DNA from: Hysterium pulicare CBS 123377
Lineage: Eukaryota > Ascomycota > Dothideomycetes > Hysteriales > Hysteriaceae
Assembly (NCBI GenBank): GCA_000467715.1
Contig: AJFK01000335.1
Span: 1 to 64,000, forward strand
Direction of reading: 5' to 3'
Length of the DNA stretch: 64,000 nucleotides
A program made the translations under genes and the position numbers. Positions 35,133 to 47,379 of this stretch are shown piece by piece. Numbering within the stretch: the stretch's first letter is position 1; every line of letters starts with the position of its first letter. The notes below the pieces were generated by a model that saw only the letters and a program-made list of their open reading frames with translations, did not search any database and was not told where the DNA came from.

Positions 35133-35995
35133 TTAGTCCTGCTTCAACGGAGTATAGCTCTCCTGAACACCCTCCCTCGTAATAATCATCATCTGCAACC
35201 CGTCACCAACCTCAATATGTCTCTCCACCGCACTCGTAAACGCATCCCTAACCAACTCCTCAACATCATCCCTCGGCAACGGCACCGCCAACCGCTGCTG
35301 CAACTCATGGCCCGTTCCACTACCCGGCACATACTGATTCTTGTAATTGACCTGATTATCCAAGAATGGCATGATCAGCGATGCCGCGGCGCCCGCAGCC
35401 CTACACTGCTCCCGCTCATAGCTTCCCACAGGGTCATAGGAATACAGCGCGCCTTTGCCCTCTTCGTCTAGTCCGCCGAGAATGGCTGTAACGTAGTATG
35501 GGAAGAATCGCTTCTGGTAAAGGATATGTGAGAGGCGTTGCGCGCACGCGGCTACGCTCATGGGTTTTCCGTGCTGGTATTTGTACAGCTTGACGATGGT
35601 ATCGAGACGTTCTTTTAGCGCTTCGCCATCGGCTGCGAACCCGACGACTGACAGAACGATCGTTGAGCCTTTGTTGTCCGGGCCTTCACCTCCAATCCTG
35701 AATAATTTCGGTGCGTATCGTGTGTTGATGTTGTAGCCGGAGGTGGAGCGAGTGTCGCCTGCTAGGATGGTGAAGTCGGCGCCGGATATGCCTAGAGTGG
35801 AACCGCCGTTGTCCGTGTAGCTGATGAGGTTGTAAGCTGAGGTTGCGAGGATGCAGAAGAGAAGAGGTAGGAGAAAACTTACGGATAGAAACCATGTTGT
35901 ATTGGTCCGGCTGCAGCTGATGTGGGGATTCCGCTTTGTTTGAAGGAGTAACCTGGGCCTTCTTGTGGAGGTGCTCCGGAGAAGATTGAGGCCAT
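35133..35995 (-). CDS. pre7: 20S proteasome subunit beta type-6
   Basis: Two exons (35995-35883, 35820-35133) give 266 residues. An N-terminal extension of about 38 residues precedes the Ntn fold, which begins TDNGGSTLGISGADFTILAGDTR. As in yeast Pre7 there is no catalytic threonine directly after a Gly, so this is a non-proteolytic beta subunit. The block LGGLDEEGKGALYSYDPVGSYE is diagnostic for beta6 (mammalian PSMB1). It assembles in the beta ring of the 20S core in the cytosol and nucleus. The intron of 62 nt lies at the junction of the extension and the fold. The related beta7 gene lies only 1.7 kb away on the other strand. Confidence 0.96.
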
Positions 35996-36401
35996 TGTAG
36001 AAGCTTAGGTGAGAGGTGTTGTGAGGATGAAGGCTTTTCGGAAGCTTCTATGAGGCAAGAAGGAACTTGGAAGAGGGTGAATGGGAGAATGAAGGTGGTG
36101 TGAAGTGACGGGTAGCTGTGAGATGGAGCTTCGTGAAGGTTGACGCGGAGCTCAGGTTGCCTTCGCTGTGCCAAGACATGATTGGTGGCCCGAGCTTCTA
36201 TTTTTGCAGATTGATTTATGGGACATAAGACAGAATATTTCATAGGCATCTAGATTGAAATTGGAGGCTATGAGATCTGCGTATTAGAGTTACGAGGGAA
36301 GCGCAAAAACATATTGAGCGCCATTTAGGGTTGGTGCATCTCGAGCCACCGCAATTTATTATTGAATTTTAAGATAGCCGTATTGCAAAAGGTCAAATAT
36401 A
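35996..36401. other. Promoter of the beta6 gene and 3' flank of the HCNGP-like gene
   Basis: About 400 bp between two minus-strand genes. I looked for the proteasome control element (GGTGGCAAA) known in yeast and did not find a convincing copy. Confidence 0.5.
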
Positions 36402-37424
36402 TCAACGTGACCTCGAACGCCTCCGTTTAGGCGACCTACTCCGATAGCTGCTCCTGGAGTCGTCATTTCTGCCCCCTCGTCGCTCAAACTCCTTCCGTTT
36501 ACTTCGGTCCTGCACCATTGGAGACCCCGACTTCTCTCTATCTAGCCCTGCCATGACCCTCTCGGCAGCGCTATTACGTGGACCTCTTACGGACGGGGTA
36601 GCTGGCTTGCTAGATTCCGCAGAGTTGGAAGCAGGAACGAATTCTATTGCCTCCCGTTGGATCCTCGCTTGCTCCTCTTCCCGCTTCTTAGTTATCTCTT
36701 TTTGAGTAGCGTTTAATTGATCGAAATAGGCGAAATCTGGAAACGTTGTGGGGACTGCGACATCTTCTGGTAGCGTAGACGCATATTGATCTACTTCGCC
36801 AATGCCTGCGAAGTCCATCAATTTTTGTAGATGGCTAGGGTTGCGCAGAGCCGATGACTTCTCCAATCTCTGATTGAAGTGTACCCCCTTCTTCTTCAGC
36901 TCTAGGAATTGCCCAAACTTCTTCGTAGGCCCCGGAGGAGGCGATCCGGGTGGTGATGGGGGGATGTCAAAATTTGGTACAGTGGGTAAAGTGAGATTTC
37001 TGATCATAAGTCGAGTCGCGCTATATGGGGATTGAGGCGCAGCATCATCTTGTGATGGTCCCGCTGGTGCTGGAGGAGAACTTTCGGAAGGACCGAGGGT
37101 AGGTCCTATCGTTGGATGTCCATCGGCGAGAGTACTTTGTTGATCTGGTGGTATTGTAGGGCCGGACGGCAGATCTGCGGCTAGGAGTGCATTGTCTGAA
37201 CATCAGTTTGGATCTAATAATGAAGGCGAAGGGTTTGTTGGCATACTCTTTGGTGTAACGGAAGGCTGCGCAATGGCCTTTTGGCTCTGAGTACTTGTCT
37301 ATAGTCTTGTCCATTAGTAGCTATCCGTCCTTTGAGGGGTGACAAACATGAGGGCTATTACCTGTACTTTTGAGGACTGCGAGCCTTCTTCTTCGTCGCT
37401 ACTTCCGTAATTCAAGCCAAGCAT
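36402..37424 (-). CDS. HCNGP/SAP30-binding-protein-like regulator
   Basis: Three exons (37424-37362, 37298-37247, 37195-36402) give 302 residues. The middle exon is 52 nt, and the first intron has a textbook TACTAAT branch site. The protein starts MLGLNYGSSDEEE, typical of the family. A Pro/Ser-rich linker leads to the conserved core (about 150-240): FGQFLELKKKGVHFNQRLEKSS, then LRNPSHLQKLMDFAGI, DQYASTLPE and FPDFAYFDQLNATQKEI. This is the HCNGP domain, shared with human SAP30BP, a nuclear protein tied to transcriptional repression and, more recently, to splicing of short introns. The C-terminus is Arg/Ser-rich (RSRSPKRRRSRSR), as in splicing-associated proteins. It shares a 244-bp divergent promoter with the proteasome beta7 gene. 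Confidence 0.88.
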
Positions 37425-37668
37425 GGTTGTGTGAGAGTGAAGATTTGAGGTTTGAGAGCTTATCCAGAGAGGAGCTTGGACCAGTATTTGGCGAGATAGC
37501 CGCCTCGCGCTTAAGGTGAGCTTCGCGTTCAAGCTGCCTACGAGATCCAACAACGCAACATCACAGCTACCTCACCTTTGACGACCTCTTCCATTCAACT
37601 CCGAGCATCCTGTGTTTCGCCTAGCCAGTTTAACGACTTGCAGTTATCTCACACAGTCATCTATCATC
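37425..37668. promoter_or_regulatory. Bidirectional promoter of the HCNGP-like and beta7 genes
   Basis: Only 244 bp separate the two opposite start codons, so both transcripts must start here. No TATA box is visible. The stretch is pyrimidine-rich on the beta7 side. Confidence 0.6.
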
Positions 37669-38570
37669 ATGAACCACTTCCCTCAAGCATGGGGTCGTGT
37701 AAGCTTTCACTACATGTACTGATGGTGGATCTCTATTGACAAGATGCTAGCCCAGGGACGAAATTTACGGTGCTTATAATGCCTCCTATCTTCAGAATGC
37801 AGGGCCCACAACACATACTCAGTCCCCGATCGTAACGGGTACATCGGTCATCGCAGTGAAGTTCAAAGACGGTGTAGTCATTGCCGCAGACAACTTGGGT
37901 ATGAAAACTTACCATTTCCGTCCTTCAATCTTCTTTGAAAACCATCTGACACATGGTCTTTATAGCATCGTATGGTTCCCTCGCCCGCTTCACAGACGTA
38001 AAGCGTCTCCGGAAGTTCAACGATCAAGCAGTTGTAGGCTTCGGTGGTGACGTCTCGGACATGCAATATCTCGACCGCCTCCTCTCCTCCCTCGACATCC
38101 GCGAAAACTACACCACCACCGAAACCAGCTTGAGTGCCAAGAACCTACACAAATACCTTTCGAAAGTGATGTACAAGCGCCGATCGGATTTCAATCCTCT
38201 CTGGAATCATCTCTTGATTGCCGGTTTAGATAGCGAATCAAAGCCTTTCCTAGCAAGCGCGGATCTTCTCGGTACCACATTTTCATCACCTACATTGGCT
38301 ACGGGATTCGGTGCGCATCTTGCACAGCCAATCTTGAGACGAACGGTCCCAGATGAGGCTGCGGCAGAGAACGTGGACAAGGAGGCGGCGGTGAACCTAG
38401 TCAAGGAATGTATGAAGGTGCTGTTCTACAGAGATGCGAGGAGTTTGGATAAATATTCAATTGCCGTTGTGACGAAGGAGGGTGTCGACCTAAAGGAGAA
38501 CGAGAAGCTGGAGAACCAGAGCTGGGCTTTCGCAGAGGGCATCAGGGGCTACGGCACACAAGTCAATTAG
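37669..38570 (+). CDS. pre4: 20S proteasome subunit beta type-7
   Basis: Three exons (37669-37698, 37751-37898, 37966-38570) give 260 residues. The first exon codes only ten ([10 protein letters not shown]), closely matching the yeast Pre4 start. Family blocks are [29 protein letters not shown], then [56 protein letters not shown] and the C-terminal GIRGYGTQ. The position of the usual catalytic Thr is within GTSV but the subunit is non-catalytic in known proteasomes. Its C-terminal tail clamps the two beta rings in yeast. It acts in the cytosolic and nuclear 20S core, together with the beta6 product encoded 1.7 kb away. Confidence 0.97.
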
Positions 38571-39351
38571 GATGGACAGAGAGTAGGTCGATTTTGGGCC
38601 ATGCTGAGAGATGCAAACAACGTCAACAAGAACTTTTTGGTTCGCTGAATGGATGATAGATATCGATGTACTATTTCACTATGGCATCATGGTGTTTCCA
38701 TGTCTCTTTTGATCTGTCTGCTGTGTACAGTACCGTGGCAAAAGAGCTTCTGCGCGGTCATTAACATAGGTGGATCGAACAGTGTGCAATATTATACGCC
38801 GTATAGGCTTTGAAATAATTTCTTTGAGTGGTCCCTGCCTGAGCAATTGAGTTCGCTGCAATTCCTATGTATGGAAAATCTGCCCTTTGAGCCAACATGT
38901 AAGGCAGTAACTAGACGAGACCTTGTTCAACAATGTAGATGCCTTTAGGTCTGAGTTGTTCTACTTTGTAAAGCTCCATTCAGAATACGCCCTGCCTATT
39001 CAAAACCATATGCTGACACAGTACGTACACTATACCTATGAAAGCCTTGAACGAATCTGCAGTCGATAGGATGCATCGGAAGCAGCAGTAGTTCCCGCGA
39101 CCGGCCGTCACGCTTCTCATTCTCGGCTAGAATATCGTCACCTATACTTCAGGTGCCGTTAGAAATAGGGATTAAAGGACGTGCCTACTATCTCCGATTT
39201 GTTGAGTCCACTATTTTCGGATTTAGCTCTAAGGTCCGTGTAGATCGGCTTCAATGCCTGCAGCTCATCTCAATCATTTCTACCGGAGTACAGAAAAGTC
39301 ATTGTTCGAGAAGTAGAGGACATACTACGCTATGCAATGAAGCTATATACC

Positions 39352-39359
39352 TGACGTCA
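39352..39359. promoter_or_regulatory. TGACGTCA (CRE/ATF-type bZIP site)
   Basis: A perfect 8-bp CRE palindrome lies 561 bp before the ABC transporter start. Atf1/CREB-type bZIP factors bind this sequence in stress control. A chance hit cannot be excluded. Confidence 0.35.
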
Positions 39360-39414
39360 GCGAAAGGTTCTCAATAAACTAGAGGGTTAAAGCATATTTG
39401 AGCCAATCATAAGG

Positions 39415-39420
39415 CACGTG
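39415..39420. promoter_or_regulatory. CACGTG box upstream of the ABC transporter
   Basis: CACGTGAT lies 55 bp downstream of the CRE-type palindrome. It is the third CACGTGA core among the intergenic regions here. Confidence 0.35.
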
Positions 39421-39919
39421 ATTAGCTTACTTAAACCCCAAAGATCGCCATTTCAAAACGGCATTAGTTCTATGCCAGGAACAATTTTTCGACCTTGGCG
39501 TTGGGATAACGAAACAACCAACTACACCAGGAGTATTGCCGAAGGCCCAGCGAGAAATGTACAACTCGCTAGCTGGAACTCTTCTGCTAGAGGAAAATAT
39601 CGCAATAGGGCTAACAATCAGACCGGGACGTTGTTTTAGAGTTAAGATGCCGCGTTAGACTGTGAGAGGGTCATGGTAGGATGCCCATCAATGATTCAAC
39701 AACCAATGACGAAACTTTTGTGCAAACCCTAACTCCGTTGTCTCCGTTCACTATTTGTAAACGCCACTTTATCTATGCACACCGTCATTTTCATTTCCTC
39801 TTGTATGTCATATGCCTTCATGTTCCTACCTCCTTCCACTCACTGGCATTCCATCAATCTCATCAATATCCCTTTCATATATGGAGCGTCTCACAGTAAT
39901 ATTGTGACTGGATTTCACA

Positions 39920-42900
39920 ATGTGGAAATCTAAAGATCAACATGAACGGCAACGGAACCCGTGGCATAATGAAAAAGAAGAGCGCCGTCGAAATGAAAGT
40001 AAAGGGACAGGGAACTCCAGTCCGGAGGGCGATGAAGAAATGAACCCAGAAGGTACCTGGGGAGAAAGAGATGCCGGGCACACGAGTCAACGAGCGGCAA
40101 TGGAGGACTTTGAAGCGCTCAGGCAAACACTCACATCTTTATCAAGAACCAGGTCACGTACAGAACGACCAGATGGACTTACGAGGATCATCAGTCGCAG
40201 GAGCACGCGTAGAACTGCTCCGCCTTTACCTTCGCAAGAAAGGTTGGAGGACGAGAAACCAGAAGATTTCGGGGAAGCGGTTTTAGAGAACGAAGAGGGG
40301 TTTGAATTAGGCCAATTCATGCGTGAGGGTCGGTTCACGAAACGATCGAAGAAAGTTGGAGTTATATGGAAGGACCTGACGGTGAAAGGCACGGGGTCTA
40401 CGGCTTCATTCGTGAGGACATTGCCGGATGCCATATTAGGAACTTTCGGTCCAGACCTTTACAGGATAATCTCCAGCTTCATCCCAGCATTAAGATTGAA
40501 AAAACATGCTGAGACCAGAACTCTGATCAATGGGTTTTCCGGTGTCCTACGGGATGGAGAAATGATGCTCGTCTTGGGCAGACCGGGATCAGGCTGCTCA
40601 ACCTTCCTAAAAGCAATAGCAAACAATCGAGAAAGCTATGCTGATGTATCTGGGTATGTTTCATACGGTGGCATATCTGCTGGACGTCAAAAGAAAAGAT
40701 TCAGAGGTGAAGTCAATTACAACCCGGAAGATGACACTCATTTTGCCAACCTCAACGTCTGGCAAACGCTTTACTTTGCTTTAATGAATAAGACTAACAA
40801 ACACGAAAAGGGAGAAATCCCAGTAATTCTGGATGCGTTCCTGAAAATGTTCGGTATCTCGCACACCAAGTATACTTTAGTAGGCGATGAATTTGTGCAC
40901 GGAATTAGTGGTGGGGAGCGCAAAAGAGTATGTAACGCACTAAAATCCCTCGACGTGTATTCTAACGACCCAATAGGTATCTATCGCGGAGACTCTTGCA
41001 ACGAAATCTTCGGTCATGTGCTGGGATAATTCTACCCGTGGTCTAGATGCCTCGACTGCTTTAGATTATGCGAATTCACTACGAATCATGACCGACATCA
41101 GTAGCAAGACAACATTCGTGACTCTTTATCAGGCCGGAGAAGGTATATACGAGTTGATCGATAAAGTGCTTCTGATTGATCATGGAAGATGTGTATTCGA
41201 AGGTCCAGCAAACCAGGCCAAGCAATATTTTATTGATCTTGGATTTCATTGCCCGGAGCGCCAGACAACAGCAGATTTTTTGACGGCTGTAACGGATCCG
41301 ACGGAAAGACGCTTCCGGGAAGGATTTGAGGCAAGTGCGCCGAAGACACCAGAGGATCTAGAGAGCGCTTTTAAGAAATCTTCCCACCATCAGACGGTAC
41401 TTCAAGAAATTCAGTCTTACGAAAAGGAGCTTGAGAGAACAGAACACGTTGATGCTAAGGAGCTTGAGCAAGCAGTGCAAGCAAGCAAAAGTAAAACTGT
41501 GCCAAAGAGAAGTAGCTTCACCATTAGTTTCGTTCGTCAAGTATGGGCTTGTACCCAGAGAGAGTTTTGGTTAACATGGGGGGATAAGACAACCCTGTAA
41601 GCACATGATGCTGGACTACATTTGCAGTTGCAACGCTAATATCGGGCTTAGGACCACCAAGTTCTTCATAATCATTAGTAATGGCTTGATTGTTGGGAGC
41701 CTTTTCTATGGAGAATCACTGGATACGTCAGGTGCTTTCAGCCGAGGTGGTGCACTCTTCTTTTCTATTCTATTTCTAGGCTGGCTTCAACTCTCGGAAC
41801 TTATGAAGGCTGTATCGGGCCGTGCTGTTGTCAAACGTCACGAAGAATATGCATTCTACCGCCCATCAGCTGTCAGCATCGCCAGAGTTGTACAAGACTT
41901 CCCTCTATTGCTTGTACAGGTTATTATTTTCGGTGAGTATCCATCAAGTATTCAATCTAAACTTTAAGCTTACTAGCATTAAGGTCTCATCGTATATTTC
42001 ATGACAGGGCTGGACGTCGATGTTTCGAAGTTCTGGATATACCTGCTCTTCGTCTACACGACCACCATATGTATCACATCGCTCTATCGGATGTTTGCAT
42101 CTCTCTCGCCGTCGATTGATGATGCTGTCCGTTTTTCTGGTCTAGCTTTGAATCTTTTGATTATCTACACCGGATACGTGATACCAAAACCTCAGCTCAT
42201 TTCGGAGTATATCTGGTTTGGCTGGCTTTACTACGTTAACCCGATATCTTATGCCTTTGAAGCGGTGCTTACGAACGAATTCTCCGACCGAACTATGGCC
42301 TGTGCTCCATCACAACTCGTACCCCAAGGACCAGGGGCCAATCCAGCATATCAAGGGTGTAGCTTGAGCGGTGCGGGTCTCAATACCGATTCCGTGAAAG
42401 GAGCTGCTTATCTCGAAACAACCTACACATACACTCGAAGTCACCTATGGCGAAATTTTGGAGTTGTCATTGCATTTACCGTTCTGTATATCCTTATCAC
42501 CGCTATTGCCACGGAGGTATTCTCTTTCGCGCCATCTGGCGGCGGGGCACTCATTTTCAAGAAGTCCAAGAACGCAAAGAGAACTGTCAAGCAAACTCCT
42601 GTGGATGAGGAGACAGTCGTCGTCAGCGAAGGCCAAAGCAACAGTAATGCCAGCGGCCGTCTAGAAAATACAGCCCAGCAAGCAGAAGAGACTTTCGAGC
42701 AAATCTCGAGTAGTGAGAGCGTATTTACCTGGAAAGATGTCGAGTATACTGTCCCATATCAAGGTGGGGAGAGAAAGCTGTTGAACAAAGTCTCCGGATA
42801 CGCTAAACCTGGCGTTATGGTGGCTCTCATGGGCGCATCTGGGGCCGGAAAAAGCACGCTTCTCAACACGCTATCGCAGCGCCAGACAGTTGGAGTTGTT

Positions 42901-44667
42901 GGGGGAGAGATGATAGTTGATGGCAGGCCGTTGGGGCGCGCTTTTCAGAGAAGTACGGGGTTTTGCGAACAACAGGACTTGCATGACGGCACTGCGACTA
43001 TTCGAGAGGCATTGGAGTTTTCTGCAATTCTACGACAAGATCGCAACATTCCCAAAAAGGAGAAGATTGAATATGTTGACAATATTATTGATCTTCTAGA
43101 ATTGCAGGATCTCCAGGATGCAATTGTCTCGAGCCTAGGAGTCGAGCAGCGAAAACGTCTGACCATTGGCGTTGAGTTAGCAGCTAAACCATCATTGCTA
43201 CTTTTCTTAGATGAACCTACCAGCGGCCTCGACAGTAATTCCGCCTACTCCATTATTCGCTTCTTGAAAAAGCTGGCATCAGCAGGACAAGCGATCTTAT
43301 GTACCATTCATCAACCTAGCTCTATCCTCATCCAGCAATTCGACATGATATTAGCATTAAACCTAGGAGGTAACTCCTTCTACTTCGGACCAGTTGGGGA
43401 CAACGGAAAAGATGTAATCAACTATTTTGCAGATCGCGGCGTTAAGTGCCCGCCGAAGAAGAATGTGGCAGAATTCATCCTCGAAACTGCGGCCAAACCA
43501 ATTAAGCGTCCAGATGGAACCAAAATCAATTGGAACGAAGAGTGGAAGAACTCGGAGCAGTACCAAGAAGTCATGAAGGAGATTGAGAGAATCAAGTCAG
43601 AAAGGAGTCGCTTACGGGGACTCGAGAAAGACCACGAGGAGTACGAATTTGCGGCACCCGTATGGTCGCAAACAACGATGCTTACCAAACGCACCTTCGT
43701 CCAATACTGGAGAGATCCTTCATATCTCTATGGCAAGATATTCGTTGCTGTGATTATTGGTATATTCAACGGTTTTACCTTCTACAGGCTAGGCAACTCG
43801 GTCCAAGACATGCAAAACCGCATGTTTACCTCCTTCCTCATCCTTCTAATTCCCCCAACCATTGTCAACTCCGTTGTCCCCAAATTCTACCAAAACATGG
43901 CCCTCTGGCAAGCACGCGAACTCCCCTCCCGAATCTACGGCTGGATCGCCTTCACAACCGCCCAAGTCATCGCCGAAATCCCTATCGCCATCCTAACTTC
44001 CACCCTCTACTGGCTCCTCTGGTACTACCCAACCGGTCTGCCCACTGACTCTTCAACCGCCGGCTACGTCTTCCTAATGACAGTGCTATTCTTCCTCTTC
44101 ATATCCTCCTGGGGCCAATGGATCTGCGCCTTCGCCCCGTCCTTCACCGTCATCTCAAACGTCCTCCCTTTCTTCTTCGTCATGTTCAGCTTATTCAACG
44201 GAGTCATAAGACCCTACTCCCAACTCTCGGTTTTCTGGAAATACTGGATGTATTACGTTAACCCGTCTACGTATTGGATCGGCGGCGTGCTAGCCGCTAC
44301 GCTGCACAACATCCCTATCTCCTGCTCACCCATCGAAACGGCGCGCTTTGATCCTCCGCCTGGCCTCTCCTGCCAAGCTTACGCTGGGTCTTTTGCGGAA
44401 GCTTCGGGTGGGTATTTTCTCAATCCGGATGCGGGGCAGGAGTGTATGTATTGTCCTTATAGCACAGGGGATCAGTATCTGGCTACATTACACATTTCCC
44501 CCGGAGATAAGTGGCGGGATTTTGGGATCTTCTTGGCTTTTTGTGTGAGTAATTGGGCTCTAGTTTATTGGTTTATTTGGAGCGTCAGGATTAAGGGGTG
44601 GAGTTTTGGGTTTGGGGCTGTGGCGAGGGGGGTTAGGAAGGTGGGGAAGATGGTTTGGAAGAAGTGA
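39920..44667 (+). CDS. PDR-type ABC transporter (ABC-G full-size)
   Basis: Four exons (39920-40927, 40977-41596, 41652-41932, 41984-44667) give 1530 residues in the reverse order typical of PDR proteins: NBD1-TMD1-NBD2-TMD2. NBD1 has the degenerate fungal Walker A GRPGSGCSTFLK (about 219-230), signature ISGGERKR and Walker B VMCWDNSTRGLD, where Asn replaces the catalytic Glu. NBD2 has a canonical Walker A (GASGAGKSTLL, about 920), a degenerate signature (LGVEQRKRLTIG) and Walker B LLLFLDEPTSGLD. Each membrane half shows about six segments, and the large C-terminal extracellular loop with several Cys (CSPIE, SCQAYA, CMYC) is present. Such pumps export fungicides, plant defence compounds and own metabolites from the plasma membrane. 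The intron at 41597-41651 ends at TTAG after a CTAAT branch site. Confidence 0.95.
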
Positions 44668-45289
44668 GGTGTACGGTGAAGGGGGCGGATGGTGAGATGA
44701 GATTTAGAATCATTCAATGAGTAGGACTGAAATCGGTGGTCTTGTGTGGGTAGTCAATTATCTTCTCGATATCTACTAAAACACGTCATCAAGGCAGTCC
44801 GACCCGCTAGAAGATTCTCTACATCTTCGGCTTTCCATCTGTATTACCTCTGCGAAGTCCTCCTTTCTTACCTGCGTAATGCTTTCCTCTCTTACTTGTG
44901 AGTACATAGAATGATGCTTCTTACCTCAGAGTGAGACCAAATACATCTCCCCAAGATCAAAAACAAGACCTGCGAAACTCGACATTTCATTTCATTTTCT
45001 TAAAATCTATTGGGTATAAGTATGCATCTGAATTCACAATGCCCAGCTATAAAAGCCATCCTCTCCAGGTGTTCTGCCTTTACCATCTAGGTAAACTCCA
45101 ACACTCAGATGCAAAGTCGAAAATACACACGCTATCTAGCTAATTAGGACCTAGAAGCCAGCCTATCCCTTCCCATAACAGGTTTCCCGTTAGTGAATGT
45201 CGGAAGAGATGTCTCTACCTAACTCCCTTTGCCATACCGAATTCCTGCACCATACCATACTGCAGGCGATCTGTGGAGGGAGGGGAGAC
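44668..45289. other. Convergent spacer between the ABC and MFS transporter genes
   Basis: 620 bp between two stop codons. No gene or clear terminator hairpin is visible. Confidence 0.5.
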
Positions 45290-47379
45290 TCAGAGCGTAT
45301 ACTTAAAGAAAGAAGCATAATCCCCTCTAGTTCTCTCCCCCGCCTTCTCCCCCTCCGTCAAATCCTCCACCTTCCGTCCCGCCATCCCTTCCTCCCTCCT
45401 CTTATTCTCGCCCGCCAACCAAACCCTCATACCGACACAGAGTAGCGTACTCATCGTTAGCATACCGATCAAAATACCATGCCCCTGCCGATAAGCCGGC
45501 GAGTCCTTGGCGAGGAACGTGAAGCCTGAGATGACGCCGCCTAGGTTGCCGAAAGCGACTTGCATGGCGATGCCGACGGAGCGCTTGACGCTGCCGCCGA
45601 TGTTGTTCCCGTTCCACGCGACGCAGGCGGGAACGTTGGGGTAGATGCCCGCGGCTGCGAGGAAGGTGCCGGCGTATTTGATGTGTGGGTGGTCGGTTGC
45701 TAGGAGGAGGATGAAGCCTAGGATACTGTGTGGGTTGGGGGTGTTAGTTGAGGCGAGTTGGTGTAACATAGTTAGAGAGGATTAAGGGGATGACGAGAGC
45801 GTGAAAGGGGTTAGGTCGAGGCAGGTGACGGCGGAAAAGGTAGTCGGGATAGTGGGAAGGGTAATGAGTACGGTTGGAGAGCGGCAAGACGGCGTAATGC
45901 AGATGCAACGCAAACCATGTTGCGCAACAAAACGCCATGTGCGCACGATGCCATGTTACATGAGCGGGAAAAGCTTGAAATGAGGAGGTGGGAGAGCGAG
46001 AACGATTCGATAGACGAGAGGTAGACTTACGCTAAGAGGTTGAATCCGATCATGTAGATGCCACGCTGACCGTGCCTATCTGCAAGCCAGCCCGCGGAAA
46101 TGCAGAAGAAACAAGCCACTACGTACGGGGGCACGCTCATGAGCTGCGCATTGTTGTTCGTGTATCCCAAGGTCTTGACGATTGTGGGTAGGAACAGGGA
46201 GAAGGAGTACAGTGGAGTAAAGATGCCGATCGTGATGAACATGTGTACCCAGATCTTCCAATCTCGTACGGCGTCCCAAAGATACACCCAGGCGAATTCG
46301 TCGGCGAGTGAAGAGCGGTCAGCTTCTAGGCGTCTCTGTACCTCAGCCTTCTCGTCATTGGTCAGGAAAGTAGCTGTGTCGGGATAGTCGTGCATGAAGA
46401 AAAACGCCGAGAGGGCTGTTCACCAAGATTTGTTTGCGTCAGATTTGTCTGTCATACCTTTCAAGAACGGATATACGTTCAGAAACGAGGGAGCATGCAT
46501 AATTGCCGATCGGCTAGACTTACCGACTGCGACAGTGATGGCGCCTTCGATGATGAAGATCCAGGACCAACCACTCAATCCGCGTGCGCCATCAAGCTCA
46601 ACAATACCACGAGCGAGCAAGCCTCCAAACGCCCCGGCAGCTGTTGCCGCCGAAAAGAAGATGGCCATGCGTAGCCCACACTCATGTCGACGGTACCACA
46701 TGGTGATACTGTGCAGATGTCAGACGGTGTCATTCATGTTGTAGCCCAGGAGCAAATTAGTGCCTAGAGTCGAAACTTACTAGAAGGTGACACCAGGGAA
46801 GAGACCTCCTTCCGCTACTCCCAGAGCAGCGCGCATACAAAGAAGACCAGTGTAGTTCTTGACGACGCCCATGAGGCAGCACATAGTTCCCCATGCTACC
46901 ATAATCGCGGGAATCCAGATTTTTGGGCGTGTTCGTTTCATCATCAGGTTTGAAGGTATCTCTGCGGCCACATAGAAGGGGAAGAAGATTGAGAGAGCAA
47001 CCTGAAACTGATTTAGCATAGAATTTACAAACGGCAGAGGACCACTCCTACATTGTAGTCAAGTCCCTTCAGTTTCAAGTCCTCTTCGAGGCCTGCGAGA
47101 CGAGCATTCCCGACGTTTGATCGGTCAAGGAAACTCAACCTGTAGATTCATTCAGCAATCACTATCTGAGGAAAGTGAGGCAACTCAAGCTTACAAATAG
47201 AGCAAGGCGAGGAAGGGGATCAAGACACAGTCAATTTTCCTGATGAGTCGTTTGGTCGCTTTGTCATCGAACTCCATACTGGCATCGCCGAGAGAAGTGT
47301 TGCTGATGGTTGGGTTGTTCTTGATCTGTCCATTAGCGAGATCCACATCCTGCATTCTTGAATCAGTTGAAGAGCCCAT
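45290..47379 (-). CDS. MFS transporter, anion:cation symporter type (Dal5/Tna1-like)
   Basis: Six exons (47379-47195, 47139-47052, 47001-46781, 46708-46524, 46415-46031, 45725-45290) close to 499 residues. The first membrane helix carries KIDCVLIPFLALLYLLSFLDRSN, followed by VGNARLAGLEEDL, the hallmark of the allantoate/nicotinate/biotin precursor permease group. Other family marks are IPSNLMMKRTRPKIWIP (loop 2-3), GVAEGGLFPGVTFY and MWYRRHECGLR. The long central loop includes FLTNDEKAEVQRRLEADR. Twelve helices are expected at the plasma membrane. Likely substrates are small carboxylates or vitamins; which one cannot be told. The intron between exons 5 and 6 is 305 nt, unusually long here, and no extra exon is needed inside it. 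The ATG at 47379 was chosen because the upstream start-like codon is TTG. Confidence 0.9.

Larger units (their letters stand above)
38571..39919. other. Intergenic region upstream of the PDR transporter
   Basis: 1.35 kb, AT-richer than its surroundings, without a credible gene. It carries a palindromic TGACGTCA at 39352-39359 and CACGTGAT at 39415-39422, 500-570 bp before the transporter start. Confidence 0.5.

Noticed and set aside
37425-37668. Search for a yeast-type proteasome control element
   Set aside because: GGTGGCAAA was not found on either strand in this promoter; no site is claimed.
38571-39919. Possible mobile element in the AT-richer interval
   Set aside because: No terminal repeats, target-site duplication or transposase-like frame could be found.
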